DNA of 64,000 nucleotides from Haemonchus contortus (Eukaryota > Nematoda > Chromadorea > Rhabditida > Trichostrongylidae): the NCBI GenBank assembly GCA_000469685.2, contig LS997564.1:35916151-35980150 (forward strand), written 5' to 3'. Below, piece by piece: positions 49,561 to 61,511 of this stretch (position 1 is the stretch's first letter; each line of letters begins with the position of its first letter). Under the pieces are notes generated by a model. The model searched no databases and was not told the DNA's origin. It saw nothing but the letters and a program-made list of their open reading frames with translations. Position numbers and translations under genes: made by a program.

Positions 49561-52500
49561 TCACCTGGCTCCCTGTGTAATATCAAATCCACCCGTTGTG
49601 TTAAACGAATCATCGATTGGCTTGATTGGGTTGATGTCACCGGCATTGTCTTGATCGTGTTCTTCCTTCATCGCTTCAGCTGTCCGCAGTATCAGACGAC
49701 CTTCTTCCGATATCTGGAAAGCGTGTATTCATCAATGTCTTCAGTGAAGACGATTACTCTTCAAAAAATTGCCGGTACTCGACAAGTTTATACCATATAC
49801 TCCAAGAGCATTGAATAATCAAACTCACAGAGTCATGTTGTAAACATTTCTGGCCATAGAAAATCGCCTTCTCCACATCACGTTGTTCGAGATAATGTTT
49901 TGCAAGGAACTGTACAGAGTAAACCACATTTTCGTCCGTATCCTTAACGTTCATTGGCTAGAGCGCTTCGTTTAAAAAAATGAAGTAGCCCTGAATACCT
50001 CTATGTCTTGATACTCCCTTAGATATTCTTCGTAAGACCTTGCAGCACGTTGCATTTGATTCTCCGACTCGTATAACCTGCGAAAAATACAGTATCAATA
50101 ACAAAATGAATACGGATGCAAGCATGGCGCGCGACTGGATAACTACTTATGAATCGTTGCCCGCTGTGAGCTGTAAGATTGTAACGCCGCACCTCGAAAC
50201 GTTTCTTAACTTATCCCATAACTATTTTTTTGGACAATCCCTAGAAATGACATGCTCACTTGGCCAGCATCCAAAGCGCCGTGCCTTCGACATCACCGTA
50301 TTTGAAAGCTGAAATGAAGCATTTTTCGGCGTTTCGCAGTCGACCCATTTTCTGGTATACATCCCCGAGTGCGACCAGCATGCGGGAGTCTTGAGGTCTA
50401 AAAAGACGACGAACACTTCAAGAGGCGAAGTTTGGTGAGAGACTCGTAATATCGAGAAAGCGCTCACTTGCACAAATGAGCCTGTTGGTAGTAGAACAAT
50501 GAGTAAGTTGGCATTTTAATAATATCATACATCTGGCCAAGACCGTACCAGCCACGGTAATCTTGTGGGTCCACCTCTTGAACAAAAATTGCGATGAAAG
50601 CAAGCATAACATGATTTGCAGACAAAAAACAAACAAGTTTCAAAAACAACTCTTTGATAGCCTTAGTATATGTGGCGTTGACACTCACCGATGGCCCTTC
50701 TGTACGACATACAAGCTGCGGCATTGTTCTTCAGCTCCATGAATTCATGACCTACTAGGACCCAAATAGACGCAACGCCAGGATTCAATCGGAGAGCGCG
50801 CTGGAAAAACCGAATCGCTTGTTCGTTCTCGCGTCGGAGACCATAGTAATTACCTTAAAGGGACTGCGTAAATCAGTGGTTAAATTGAGAAAATTAAATA
50901 ATAAAAACAAAAAGCGATGAGAAGATTGCGATAACGAAAAAAAGAACAGAAAGGATGCCCACCTACGATACAACACGTTTCGAAGCAATACTTGTGCGTT
51001 TCAAAAAAGGAGTGAGCGAGATCACAGAGTTGTACACGATCACCCTGAAAGCGCACACATATCTGCGCTGATAAAATTGTGTAACCTTTAAAACCCATAC
51101 ACGAATATATAAGGAATCAGAGTACAGGTTCATTTGCTCTATTCTGAGGGGATCCATTGTTCGGATGCACTTGAAAAGTTCAACCGTCTTCTCATGATCT
51201 GAAAATTTGGAGCATTTTTGCAATGAACTGATGCTCAATGGAACAATCGGAGAGCGCGCTGGAAAAACCGATGGAACAATGGAGTTGCGAGCAACGGTTC
51301 GGTCTCTATGTTAGGTTGATCACTTTGTGTTTACTTCACCCAAAGTTTACGTCCAAATAATAAGCTATGAAGACTGTTAGAAGATGAAACCTAACGGAGG
51401 AAAGACCGCGCAAATGACCCAAATGTTCAAATGTGGCACCTCCGAAAACACCATTGAAGCACACGCAACAAACCTTGAATGGCTTAACAACGCTGGTGAA
51501 GTAAAACCGAGCCAACGGGGAACCACAAACAGGGGCGGCTTTTTATACCAAGTTGTATTGTCTACTTTTCCAGATATTTGCTAACTCAGAAGTAGAAGTA
51601 CTATACCATGATAGGAGTGGAGTGCTGAACATTAGGACAAAGCAGAGTTTTCTATGTATTCGAGACCTTCCGAGACCTACTGTTCGTGACATATCACGCA
51701 GATATTACTTTCGTCCTCAAGTTCTTCACACCAGTGAAGGTTTTGTTTTTGTTTACCAGAGAGATTATAATACTGAGTAAGTGTTCCAAATGAGTTTGTC
51801 GTATTTGTGCGCTGACAAATTCCAGAAAATGACCTGTTCTAGCTGCTCTACAACTGTAAAGCATGAAGAAAACTTATTATGCTGGATTACTCACCATGCA
51901 GATGATTTGAACAAGCAGCGATTTGTGTCAAGATCATAGGTATTCCTGGAAGCCCCCGAGCGACTAGGAGTTCAGCTTTTTTCAGAGCTTCACTGAATAA
52001 AATATGAACAAATAGTAAAAAGCATATTGAGGTGATTGAGATCGAGAAAAAATAAGGATATCCTCACGCGTCCATATGAAATCTTGACATCGCCAAACTC
52101 TCGAACCAATCCGGCATCCATGACGTTTCAGGACTCTTTGTACATAATGCTTTACATGCAGCAATCTAAAACTACAGTTTTTAAAAGCATGTTGTTTACA
52201 AGAGCAAACAAAGAACAACAAGAGCAAAGGAATTCGGAATAAGTTCTCACTTCATCAACGTTGTCTATTAATTGGACCAAGTCTTGCCATGCAGGCCAAA
52301 ACCGAGAATCCATTTTGAGCACCTCTTTCATCGTTGCTGCAGCAGCTTGTGAAACTCCAAGCGAAGCTTGGATCTTGCCTTCTCTGTAATGTAAAACTGA
52401 AAACCAGCTTTGCATCTAACCTCATAAAGAGAGGTTCCTAAAGGCACATATTGGGCAACTACACGTGACCCCCCAAGCGATCTGTAGAACCGGCCATGTG

Positions 52501-55213
52501 GAACAAACCATCTGGTTGAGAATCTACCAGTTTTTTGTGCCCTTATGAACTGATAAACCGGGGGAACTCTTAACCGCGCTCACAAATAGCTTTGAGTGTG
52601 ATGGGTTGGGCGAATACTGAATTTAACCTGTCCTAGGACGCTGGTGAACTTGGCTTCATCTGTATATAGGCTAATGCAAACTGTATCATGCATGACCTAC
52701 CCACCCCTAACCCCATTAAATCTCTCCAGATCTCTTTTTAACTTGATGTAAAAATAGAAAGAGCGAGAGGTATTTCGAAAGTTTTTTCGCTTGGATACCT
52801 CAATTACAGATAGATCAGATAATAGATAGTCAATAGTTTCCTACTTAAGAAAAAAGGATTGGAAGACTCACAGGTACAGTAGAAAAATATCAAGTGGACG
52901 CGGCTCGCGGCCGATTTCCCTCAACAATTTGGTAAAGTCGCTGTCATCGCCATGTTCCACAGCTTTTCTATCGATGGCTTCTGCCTCATTTTCCAAATGG
53001 GTTCGAACGCAAAACTCAAAAAAGGAAGTTTACCTATATGTATAAGAATTTTGCTAGAAAAGTCAATCAAAATGAAATACATCTAGAACAGCTAGCTTGA
53101 AAATTATTATCGAAAAAGCTGGTCAGCTAAAAACTCACCAGATACTTGCTCCAGTAGTACAGGAATCTTTCCACGGGACCAACAAGCTTGGCTCTTTTTA
53201 GGAAAAACGAGGCTCGAGCAAAATCGCGATTGAGAAGAAGATTCTTCCCAAAAAGCAGATTACGATTACCAAGATTTATCGACGTTGAATGGATGGCGGG
53301 CTGAATAGTAACACTTTTCCTCCGAAACATAGAACAAAAGAAGAAAATACATTACAAGAAGGGTAGTAGTCAATGCTACAAAAAGAGCCAAGTGCACAAC
53401 AACTTTGAAAGCGCGACGGTAGCGCGGCCAACGGAGTTCTCTTGATTAGCTGCACATATGGCAAGCAGAGTGCTCATGCATTGCAACCTGACCCTCTTGG
53501 GGTCCGGGAACTTCTCCCCTAACACGGCGTCGCACACGCCGCACCCACCACCTATCGCAGGATTGCGATGGAAGATTGGAGCGCGCAATTTGTGTGGTGG
53601 GGAGTCCTTTAAACATTTGAATTGGCCGGCCGCTCTCTTCAGTTCCAATGCGATTCTGATCGTCGTTCATATAGGAGGAGTCATTTGAATTAATCAAGTC
53701 TAATAAACATGAAAACTAAAAAGAAACAGAAGAAAAAACGATAAAATCCAATAAAAAAGCAAGCCAGTCATGGAAAAATTCCGCGTCCTATCGATTGGCG
53801 GGAGTACGGTAATTGCAATGACGTTCGCCGCATGCCGCAAGGGAGAATGCCGCGATAGGGGAGAAGTTCCGTTACCCACCCTCTTGGACACTCTGTCCAA
53901 CGTTGAAATTAAAAGCAAAACTCACTGGAGGATGAGAGGACGTACTCGCCCCGTCAATGGATGTATTATCAACAATATCTGCAAAATCATTGATCCATGC
54001 AGCTGGACAGTATGCCAATATCTCTAACACCCTGAAAAATAGCAAATCAACTTAGCGGTCGCAACACATGTAGAAACTCAGAAGAGGGAATTAAAGAGAA
54101 CTGTAGGATCTCCTCCTTAGCATACTGTTGCATAAAAGCGTTGACTGGCTTTGAAAACAACTCAAAACAAGATCTACTCGGCTGCCTGTACCACCCCTAC
54201 CTATCTCGAACTATAAAGTCGCAACAGCTCACCATGCTTTTCCAGAGCCATAGGAACTGTAGTATAAGGCTAAGTTGTGCATATAAGAGATATAGGCATG
54301 ATGGAAAAAGGAATCCGAAGACATCAGAGGAACTTGTGTATGTGTATGTGTATGTGAATTCGATGTGCAAGGCTTCCCAGGATCAACCCGGAAACCTAAT
54401 GATACGACGGCTTCACTTCCCAAGAAGCTACATCTCCACCTAGCCATGCTGCACGTGTAGCAAAGGGCAGCGGAGGATCATATCCAACAAAGATCGCTTG
54501 GCAAGAATCTGAGTCATTGGTCTGTGGTAGGAGATCACATGCTTAACCTGGTACGGCTTCGCAGGTTACTGATGAAGGGGCTTCAAGTCGAGAAACATAG
54601 GTTGCCAAGCACTGTAACCTGACTTGGAGGAGGAGACAATGCGGCATGTCCTCACCCATACCCACAGACGATACTGGTAAAGCTCGCGAAAGAGTAACAA
54701 CCTTTGTCAGGATGTAAGCAAACTTAGGTTATGACCTACAAGAGCATTTTCAACTAGAACCTTACAAAGTATTCGTTGATGCTCCGACACCAATCAACTG
54801 AACATGAATAGTGATTTCAATTCAATGACTTATTTATCGAGAATTATCTTTAGACAGACGTAAGACTTAACCGACAGTGGCAAAGAATGAAGAGAGCAGA
54901 CCGACAGCAGAGAAAATGGAAACGATTTTTTTAGAAAGAGATTGTTTCATTGACAGCTGTAGTTGATATGTTCGCAGTAGTAGAAGGGACACAGGAAATA
55001 ATGGGGCTGTAATAAATGGGGTCGCATGGGGTTAACGGGGCTTGAAAAATGGCTGTACGGGTATAGTACTGGCAAGGAACCTTACCATTTACTTGTATCT
55101 GTCAGAAATCGTTCATCACAGCAATCGAGAAGCCATTGCAAATCAGCTACAAACTGAACGCCATTGATTTTAGGAGCTGACGCAAACTCATTCACCGTCG
55201 TATTCAGGTTCAT
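49561..55213 (-). CDS. mat-3: Anaphase-promoting complex subunit 8 (APC8/CDC23), 15 coding exons
   Basis: Exons on the minus strand: 55213-55086, 54031-53926, 53300-53139, 53014-52872, 52383-52251, 52165-52068, 51992-51895, 51198-51101, 51044-50963, 50853-50689, 50576-50468, 50397-50260, 50077-49999, 49957-49829 and 49713-49561. Phases fit at all 14 junctions. The product is 606 residues; human CDC23 has 597. It is a tandem TPR protein. Conserved blocks include DPLRIEQMNLYSDSLYIR, KYCFETCCIVGNYYGLR, the repeat with RALRLNP, DYRGWYGLGQMYDIIKMP and DSRMLVALGDVYQKMG. APC8 is a scaffold TPR subunit of the cyclosome ubiquitin ligase that binds coactivator and drives the metaphase-anaphase transition in the nucleus and cytosol. 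The ATG lies 5 nt after a TTTTAG acceptor, suggesting a trans-spliced leader. The stop used here (49563-49561) overlaps a possible donor; see the alternative last exon at 48,261. Confidence 0.92.
51239..51280. repeat. Copy of a mat-3 exon fragment in a mat-3 intron
   Basis: Bases 51244-51271 are identical over 28 bp to 50786-50813, which lies inside the mat-3 exon at 50853-50689. The copy is flanked on both sides by TGGAACAAT (51239-51247 and 51272-51280), like a small templated insertion with duplication at the break. It is not part of the coding frame where it now sits. Confidence 0.75.
53376..53900. other. GC-richer mat-3 intron with weak inverted similarity
   Basis: The 625-bp intron between the second and third mat-3 exons is less AT-rich than its neighbours. 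The block CTTCTCCCCTA (53511-53521) recurs inverted near 53860, each flanked by GGC-rich sequence. It may be the remains of a small inverted-repeat element, but the match is short. The ORFs in it are not conserved and the mat-3 reading phase is continuous without them. Confidence 0.3.
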
Positions 55214-56409
55214 CAGACCTAAAAGATATAAGGTTTCAATTGGAAATCCAAAAGGACATAACATTCGTAACAAAAGCTCTAACAATATGCTTCAAAAGAT
55301 AAGAGCGAGTTCAAGAAAACCAATATTCCTGCAATTGAACGTTCGTCACCAGCCCCACTTAAACATAATCGTCCATTCTTAAGTGGAAGCATACGTCATG
55401 ATTTAAATTATGAGGAAATAAAATCATTTTAAGAAGCACTTCGGCAATTTCTGTTGAAATGAAGGAACGAACTTCCAAAACGCAGCAAGTTCTAAAGGAA
55501 TCGTTTCCTCCCGGGTGAAACCGAAAGTCTGAGCAAGGTGAACCAGTTTAGTAAAGAAAACAAGGATAGGAAGGCATTATTTTAATTCAAAACAAGCTTG
55601 ATCCCGCTTGTTGCCGCCATTTCCAATGTGGCGCCCGCAATGCGCGTACCCTGCGCATCATGCACGACCAAATTCTTAATTCTCACCTTGACATTCGAAT
55701 GAGGCAACCAACATCTCTTGAGAATAACTTTTTGACTACTAAATTTTCTATTCTCGTCCTATTATTCGATTCATGAGGGCGAGAAACCTGAAGCGTCGCT
55801 TTGAGTTTCATTCTTCCGAAGTAGAAGCCTAATTCTGGGATGAGATTACGTCAATTCAATATCAGAAGCATTCAAGTTTCATCCTATGCAGGTCAGTAGA
55901 AGGAGGAAGCAGATCCATGGGAGGAAGAAGAAGGCACTAATAGAACCACTTTTGTCTCAATTCAACTTCGAATCATGCAAAACACGAGATTTTCGAATTG
56001 GGAAAACGGGCTGAGCTGAGGGGAGGGGATAGCTCACCCGCTATCAAAATGGGCCTAAATACTGAGCCTGACCCCTATTCCTTTAACCAATATGGCGATT
56101 TTCCTAATTTTGGCCTTAATCCCTTTCTAAATCTTGATAGCAGTAAATTACTTGTTCTCTCTGCTGGAAGTACTACCATTTCCAATTCCCAGTCCTGTTT
56201 ATTGCACAATGTTTACTACTTCCCTCTGCCCAAACACGACAAATGTTTGGACCGAGGCCAATATGCGGTGCCTAAGAGGCCTCATTTTCAATACGCTTGT
56301 AGCGATTGTTCTTCGATTGTTTTACGTTCTTGTGAAGGGACCCTCATTCAATCAGATTTTTTTCAGATTTTGGTTAAAAGCCGCTGAGCGGCTTTGCGGG
56401 TATTTCACA
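55214..56409. promoter_or_regulatory. Shared divergent promoter region of mat-3 and the F-box gene
   Basis: About 1.2 kb separates the two divergent starts. Acceptor-like sites lie at 55219-55220 (minus strand, TTTTAG) and 56365-56366 (plus strand, TTTTTTTCAG), 5 and 43 nt before the respective ATGs. They mark likely trans-splice points. A perfect hairpin, AGCCGCTGAGCGGCT, lies in the short F-box-gene leader near 56381-56395. No TATA box or further element is evident. Two overlapping ORFs at 55998-56529 lack conserved features except where they cover the first F-box exon. Confidence 0.5.
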
Positions 56410-59400
56410 ATGAATTCTATGCCATCATCTGGCTTTTTTTCATCAATACTTGATAACATGGATACACTAACTGCGCCTACTTTTTCGCCTTTTCAAACCT
56501 CACATGAAGAAACCGATGTAAGTTTCTAAAACCTTCTTTATTATAACAACCTTTTTACCATTTTTTGAACATGCTTTTAGGCTTATACTTTAGCCATTTA
56601 TCTACCGTTTTTCTTATTTATTTGTTACAGTTTTCTCCCTTACTCAACCTACCCACTAAAGTTCTAGACAGAATCGTTTCCTACATCCCACTCAAAGGTA
56701 AGTTATTGACAGAAATACTTTGAAAAAGTCCAGAAGAACCTTTAAACTCTCTGATGATTTGACATGCTTCAAGTTTTCTTGCTGTATTAGACTTCAACCT
56801 TGAGAATTACACTCAAACTCACGTTTTACAGTTCGTACCCTGACGATCGCTCGTGTTTGCCGTACTCTACGTGACTGCGTTTATCGCTCAATAACATCGG
56901 TTGCTTTTTATAAAACTCAACTAGACGAACTCAGTGACACAAGAATCAAGTACTTTCTGAGCATTCATGGTCGGCAAATCAATGCAATCAACTTCGATCT
57001 GTTCCGTTCTGTTGAAGACGAGGTAGGTTTTTTTCTGGTGGCACAGAAGTGCAGTGACTTTTCGGCAAAATTTAATCGTCGAAAGTCTTTCATGAATGTA
57101 CTTCATTGAGCGGAGGAGGTTTTTAGGCTTGCACTCAATGGAGCTGGCGTCAATCTGTTATAACTGCGGTTAAAATGTGCAGCAACCTTAGAGAATTGGA
57201 CATTTTAGTTTGTAAACGTCATCGATTGAGAGATACGGATTTGCTAACGGTGAGACAACTTTACTATTGGAATTTACTTACACATGAAAATGAAGCCATA
57301 GAAGCAAAAGAAAAGGAGTTGTGGGGATACACAGGCAGTTCCAGATTTCAAAATTTTTGTAAAAATCACGATTTCAGAAATTGACTATATCTTTCGGCAA
57401 TTGTTTTTCTTTTGCTAGATCGCTAGCTTCCCGTATTCACCCCCCACTGAACGGTCGGTCCATTGCCAACTCCTCCCTGAGTGGCGTTGATATTTCCTGC
57501 AATTTAACTAATCTGCCCATTCAGATTTTCCGTGAATGCCCTCAACTTCAATCCCTTTGCATCGATGCTCAATACCTAAGCGGGCATTGCTTCCAAGTAA
57601 GTTTTTTTTCATTCCTCACGTAAGTTCCTTTCTAGAACTTCAATTAAAATGTTCTGTAATCGTTTTACCTTTGAAATATGTTTATTTATCATTCTTCTTG
57701 CCTAAATTACTCCCCATTGCCCACTTAAGGTGCTTCGAGAAACCTTCTTTTCCAGGTTGTTCCACAAGGGCTGACTCGTTTAGAATTGGAGATGTGTTTA
57801 AGAATGTCTGAATCCTCAATGCGTTACATATTTAACCGTCTTAAGAAGCTCAAGGTGAGCATGCTTCAAGAATTTCCATCTTCTCTTTTCATTTTTCATC
57901 CGAAAATGATTTCTTCCGTACGTGGAAAAGAACGTGTGAATTCTTTGAACACTTTTCAGGTACTATACGTGTCTGAACTGAAGATTCTAAGAGACCAAAT
58001 CATTTGCTCGTTAGTTCACAATTTAAGGAGCCTAACCGACCTTTCTATAATCGGAAATCCTGATGCACCTAACCTAGGTATGACCTTATATTAATTAATC
58101 TATTTTTACTCATTGTGTCATTTTTATCCATAGTGATTTCTCTGTCTCTAAATTTTGTGAACTATTTCCTTAATGCTGAATGTTGTTATGTTAAGACCTA
58201 TCTGCTACCGCCTTGGGTCATTTGGCACGTCTTCCCCACCTCCAAAATCTATGCTTGGAAGGAATACCGGCTGTGACTGATCGTTTCCTTGCGGTACTTT
58301 GACCTTCAATTTGCTTGGGTTTTCAGTTTTAGTTGAACATTTTGAACTATTTTTAGGAGCTCGCTGACACAGCTAACAACGCAGCGGCAAGCAACATCAC
58401 GAGCCTTTCACTAGCATTTTGCTTTAATTTCAGCTCGTAGGTTCACAACCTATCTTCTTTCCTTTTCGTTGATTACGTTTTAATCACCATTTCACCCGTA
58501 TTCTCGTTTAGAATAGGGCTCCAGCGGCTAGCTAGGATGCCAAAATTGGACAGCCTAAATCTTGACGGAATCACGAAACGTGACATTTCATCCGGTCTCC
58601 TAAAGGTGGCCGAGGAGGGGCGACTAATGAGGGTTAGTCCAAATAGACTTTTCGTTGGTTAGCTTGCGCATGAATTCATTCTGATGACATCTTTTTCTAG
58701 CTGCTGATTGCCGAAGGAACCAATGTGTCGTGCGAAGCGCTACGGAAAATTGTTAGCGTATCGCCGAACCTTCGTTTACTAGACATCAGTAACAACAACG
58801 TCCTATTGGATTGGGCTGCAGCGAATTCTCTGGTAAGTCTCATTCATTTTTTTTCAGAAGGTTGCTTCTTTAATTATAAAAATACTATTAGGTTGAGTCA
58901 TAAATCCTCGGACAAAATGATAGCGATGACTTCTAGCGATCATAACTCTTGAAAGAGGTGACGAAAATGAACGTGCGAGGCACTGTTAGATAGAGTATGG
59001 AAAGCTCTTCCAAAATCATACTAGTAGAGGCACCTAACTGTTTCCTTTCCAGCAACTATGCCTCATGATTTAAAGCCGTCGCAACTCCACATCCGCAACA
59101 CCATCCTATTTCTATTTTTATCTGGCCATGAACCAGCGGCAATCGATATAGGTATGAAGGACGTTCACAAGCAGGAGGTGTACAATTTACAAGTGGCACC
59201 AGAAGTTCACATCGGGGGACTATTCCGTCGAAAATGAAGAACGTCCGGGACGCTCAGTGAAGTTGGATTTGAAGGTGCTGCGGAGCCAGGTGGAAGCCGA
59301 TCCGTATCAAACTACTCGTAGACTGGCAGCCACCCTTGGGGAGTCAGTCCACAGTTCTTCGTGAATTGAAGTCAATCGACAAGGTGCGAAAGCTCAGTCC

Positions 59401-60437
59401 ATAGATGCCTCATGCTTTGAAGCAGTGTGACATAGACCGCCGCGACGACGCGGCACTTTCTCTCCTCACGCTCAAGGGCACCACACGTGGCTCGAGTACC
59501 TAGTCACCAGGGGTGCGAAGTCGAACCTCTACTCTAACGTTCACCGGTGTGCTCAATGGATTGACAAAGGTGCGCATGCAGAAGACTCCCCCAAACCCAA
59601 CGTACACGCCGAGGAGGTTATGCTCTGATTCTGGTGGAGCGCTCTCCGTGTCGAATAATGGGAGCGGCTAGACGAAGGATGCACAGTGACTGCACATGTC
59701 TACATTATGCAACTGAGGAATTTGAAGGCGAATCCCGAAGCTACACGTCCACAGCAGCACAAAGTTCACTTCCAGCACGACAACGCTCGCCCTCACATTG
59801 CAAGAACGACCAAAACTGAACTGACGAATTTTGGCAGGACAAGTTTACCACACTAACCATGTTCCTCAAACTTGGATCCCTCCGATTATCAGTTTTTCCC
59901 CATCTTCAACGTCATCTGGATGGCCAGGACTTTCGAACCCGCGATGACATCAAAATGGCACTGGTGCAGTTCTCCAAGGGCCAGCTCTTAGCGTTCTAAA
60001 GCAAGGGCATCTACGATTTGCCCAAGCATAGGCAGAAGACCATCGATGCCAATGGGGCATATTTCAAATGATTCGCTATTGTAGTTTAAAAATTGTAAGA
60101 TAAATATTATCATTGCCAATTTGTCCGAGGACTTATGACTCAACCTAATACGTAAAAGAAATCTGTACCAGCACACCTTTAATTTTCACGCTTTCTAAAC
60201 GAGTTTTATTTTCAAAAGACTATTTATTTCTCGATTCAGGTCGCTCAGTGGGTTGCATCGAAGCGTCCTTCTCTAACAATTTTAACTAACAATCATATGC
60301 CATGGTCCATGATCACCCTACCTACACCATGTTCAATCTACACACCCCCTGTTGTTTCTGTATGCCACTTACACAGAAACACTGTGGCAGAGTTAGTTCA
60401 GAAATCTTATATTGGTTTATTTGCATTCATGAAGTAG
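56410..60437 (+). CDS. F-box / leucine-rich-repeat protein, 12 exons
   Basis: Exons: 56410-56517, 56631-56697, 56832-57022, 57127-57249, 57378-57596, 57756-57854, 57960-58077, 58196-58293, 58357-58436, 58512-58632, 58701-58832 and 60240-60437. Phases agree throughout, giving 517 residues. Residues about 37-90 form an F-box: LLNLPTKVLDRIVSYIPL followed by RTLTIARVCRTLRDCVY. The remainder carries irregular leucine-rich repeats such as NLRELDIL, QLQSLCID, GLTRLELEM, SLTDLSIIG, HLQNLCLEGI, KLDSLNLDGI and NLRLLDISNN. Such proteins are substrate adaptors of SCF ubiquitin ligases: the F-box binds SKP1 and the repeats bind the target. I do not recognise the orthologue. The last intron holds a complete decayed mariner element. 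The final exon may continue by splicing into exons up to 61508. Confidence 0.8.
58888..60148 (+). mobile_element. Decayed mariner transposon in an F-box-gene intron
   Basis: A 1,261-bp element is bounded by TA on each side (58886-58887 and 60149-60150). Its terminal inverted repeats begin TTAGGTTGAGTCATAA and match at about 28 of 29 positions. The plus strand carries mariner transposase remains: an N-terminal helix-turn-helix region (about 59080-59420), YSNVHRCAQWIDKG, HDNARPHIARTT (59775-59810) and LDPSDYQFF (about 59875). Several stops and frameshifts break it. The usual VTGDEKW block reads VTRGAKS, so the first catalytic Asp is lost. Hookworm Bandit-type mariners are a plausible relative, by recollection only. 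Confidence 0.92.
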
Positions 60438-60484
60438 AGCTCCATCATGGGTCACCTTTTCTCAAGGTATATTTCCTTCTCTAG

Positions 60485-61508
60485 GTTCGAAGTGGTCCCT
60501 GGCAGTGTTCTTTCCGACGACAACTCGTCCCAACTCCCACAAGGCTTATTATTGCCTCGTCTCAGACGTGGTAATAGGTATCGTCTGCTTTGTTCACTTC
60601 GATCATTATCGCAAGAGGATTCTGACGACCAGGTTTGGTGCTCCCAGCTTAGATTTATTCTATCTCCAGTATTGCTTTCCAAGTAACTAATTTAAGAAGG
60701 AGAACTCCTGGTCGCCTTCTCATTTTCGTTCAAATGGCAAAGGAAAATCACCAAAAAGTCCAGCAACTATATCGCCAGTGTCGCCCATACAGCCGATTCC
60801 ATTGTTCGGCAACGTGCAGAAGTAAGCGGTTTTTCAGAGAACGTTAATGGTCATAGCATTTGTGGTGGAGAAAAAATTCGGGCCCAGCTCTCTAGAAGAC
60901 CAGTTATCTCGATGAATTTAGTGCATCCTTGAATCAAATACCTGGACTGGCTAGCTACTTTTCCAACGGTGTCCCGCTAGAAACGCCCCAAATGGTTATG
61001 CCTGAACTGTAAGTTACTTGTATCTTTTCAAGTTTCCGTGAATTTGCAGACATTTGGAAGTCTATTTCTTGCTTATGCTTGGGAAATGTTTTTAGATCTC
61101 CCGGCTCGTATCCTGCACCCGATTTTAACCAGCTTGTGCCACCAGAAATGTGTAAGTTTATTGAATATCGCAGTTGGCGCTGGTTTCCCTTTCATATGCC
61201 GTGTTTTTCCAGCTTTGGAAGCTTGGATGATGTGGCTGTCTGCAAATCAAGTCTACGATCCGTCAACACTTGCGCTAACAGATCCGTTGTCTATTCTGAC
61301 AACTGGTAGCGGAGGAGCACCTTGTCCTCCTGTGGAAATTCCTCAACAGCCACGTATTCGCTATAGTCGTGGGCCACGTAACAAGCGTCGTTCGACTCCA
61401 CAAAAACAGCAGTCGCCGAAGCCTTCCTCCTCTCCACAAAAGCCATTGACGAAGCCTTCCGCTCCACAAGTGTCTTTCAGTTCAGCGGATTTTCCACCAC
61501 TACAGTAG
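60485..61508 (+). CDS. C-terminal exons of the F-box gene, or a separate downstream gene
   Basis: Candidate exons: 60485-60570, 60616-60632, 60697-60821, 60904-61008, 61096-61151 and 61213-61508. They join with consistent phase and read into the F-box exon if that exon ends at 60433 on the donor GTAGAG, giving one protein of about 744 residues. The encoded part is low-complexity and Pro/Ser/Lys-rich: KGKSPKSPATISPVSPIQP, YLDEFSASLNQIPGLASYF, YPAPDFNQLVPPEM, LEAWMMWLSANQVYDPSTLA, and the end SFSSADFPPLQ. The last exon (61213-61508) is the most secure. No ATG clearly starts a separate gene. The 17-nt exon and some splice sites are weak. Function unknown; it looks like a disordered tail with short linear motifs. 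Confidence 0.5.
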
Positions 61509-61511
61509 GAT

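Noticed and set aside
52251..52396. Use of the acceptor at 52397 for the fifth mat-3 exon
   Set aside because: It breaks the reading phase. The acceptor at 52384 keeps phase and restores alignment to CDC23 (LLYLEGKIQASL).
53446..53697. Minus-strand ORFs of 83-90 codons in a mat-3 intron
   Set aside because: Exons on either side join in phase without them and they match no part of CDC23.
55998..56529. Two long overlapping plus-strand ORFs (129 and 131 codons)
   Set aside because: They lie in the leader and promoter region. Only the last 36 codons of one, after the TTTTTTTCAG site, continue into the F-box gene.
57421..57596. F-box-gene exon starting at the TTGCTAG acceptor near 57417
   Set aside because: That start is out of frame with the preceding exon and hits a stop. 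The acceptor before 57378 keeps the frame.
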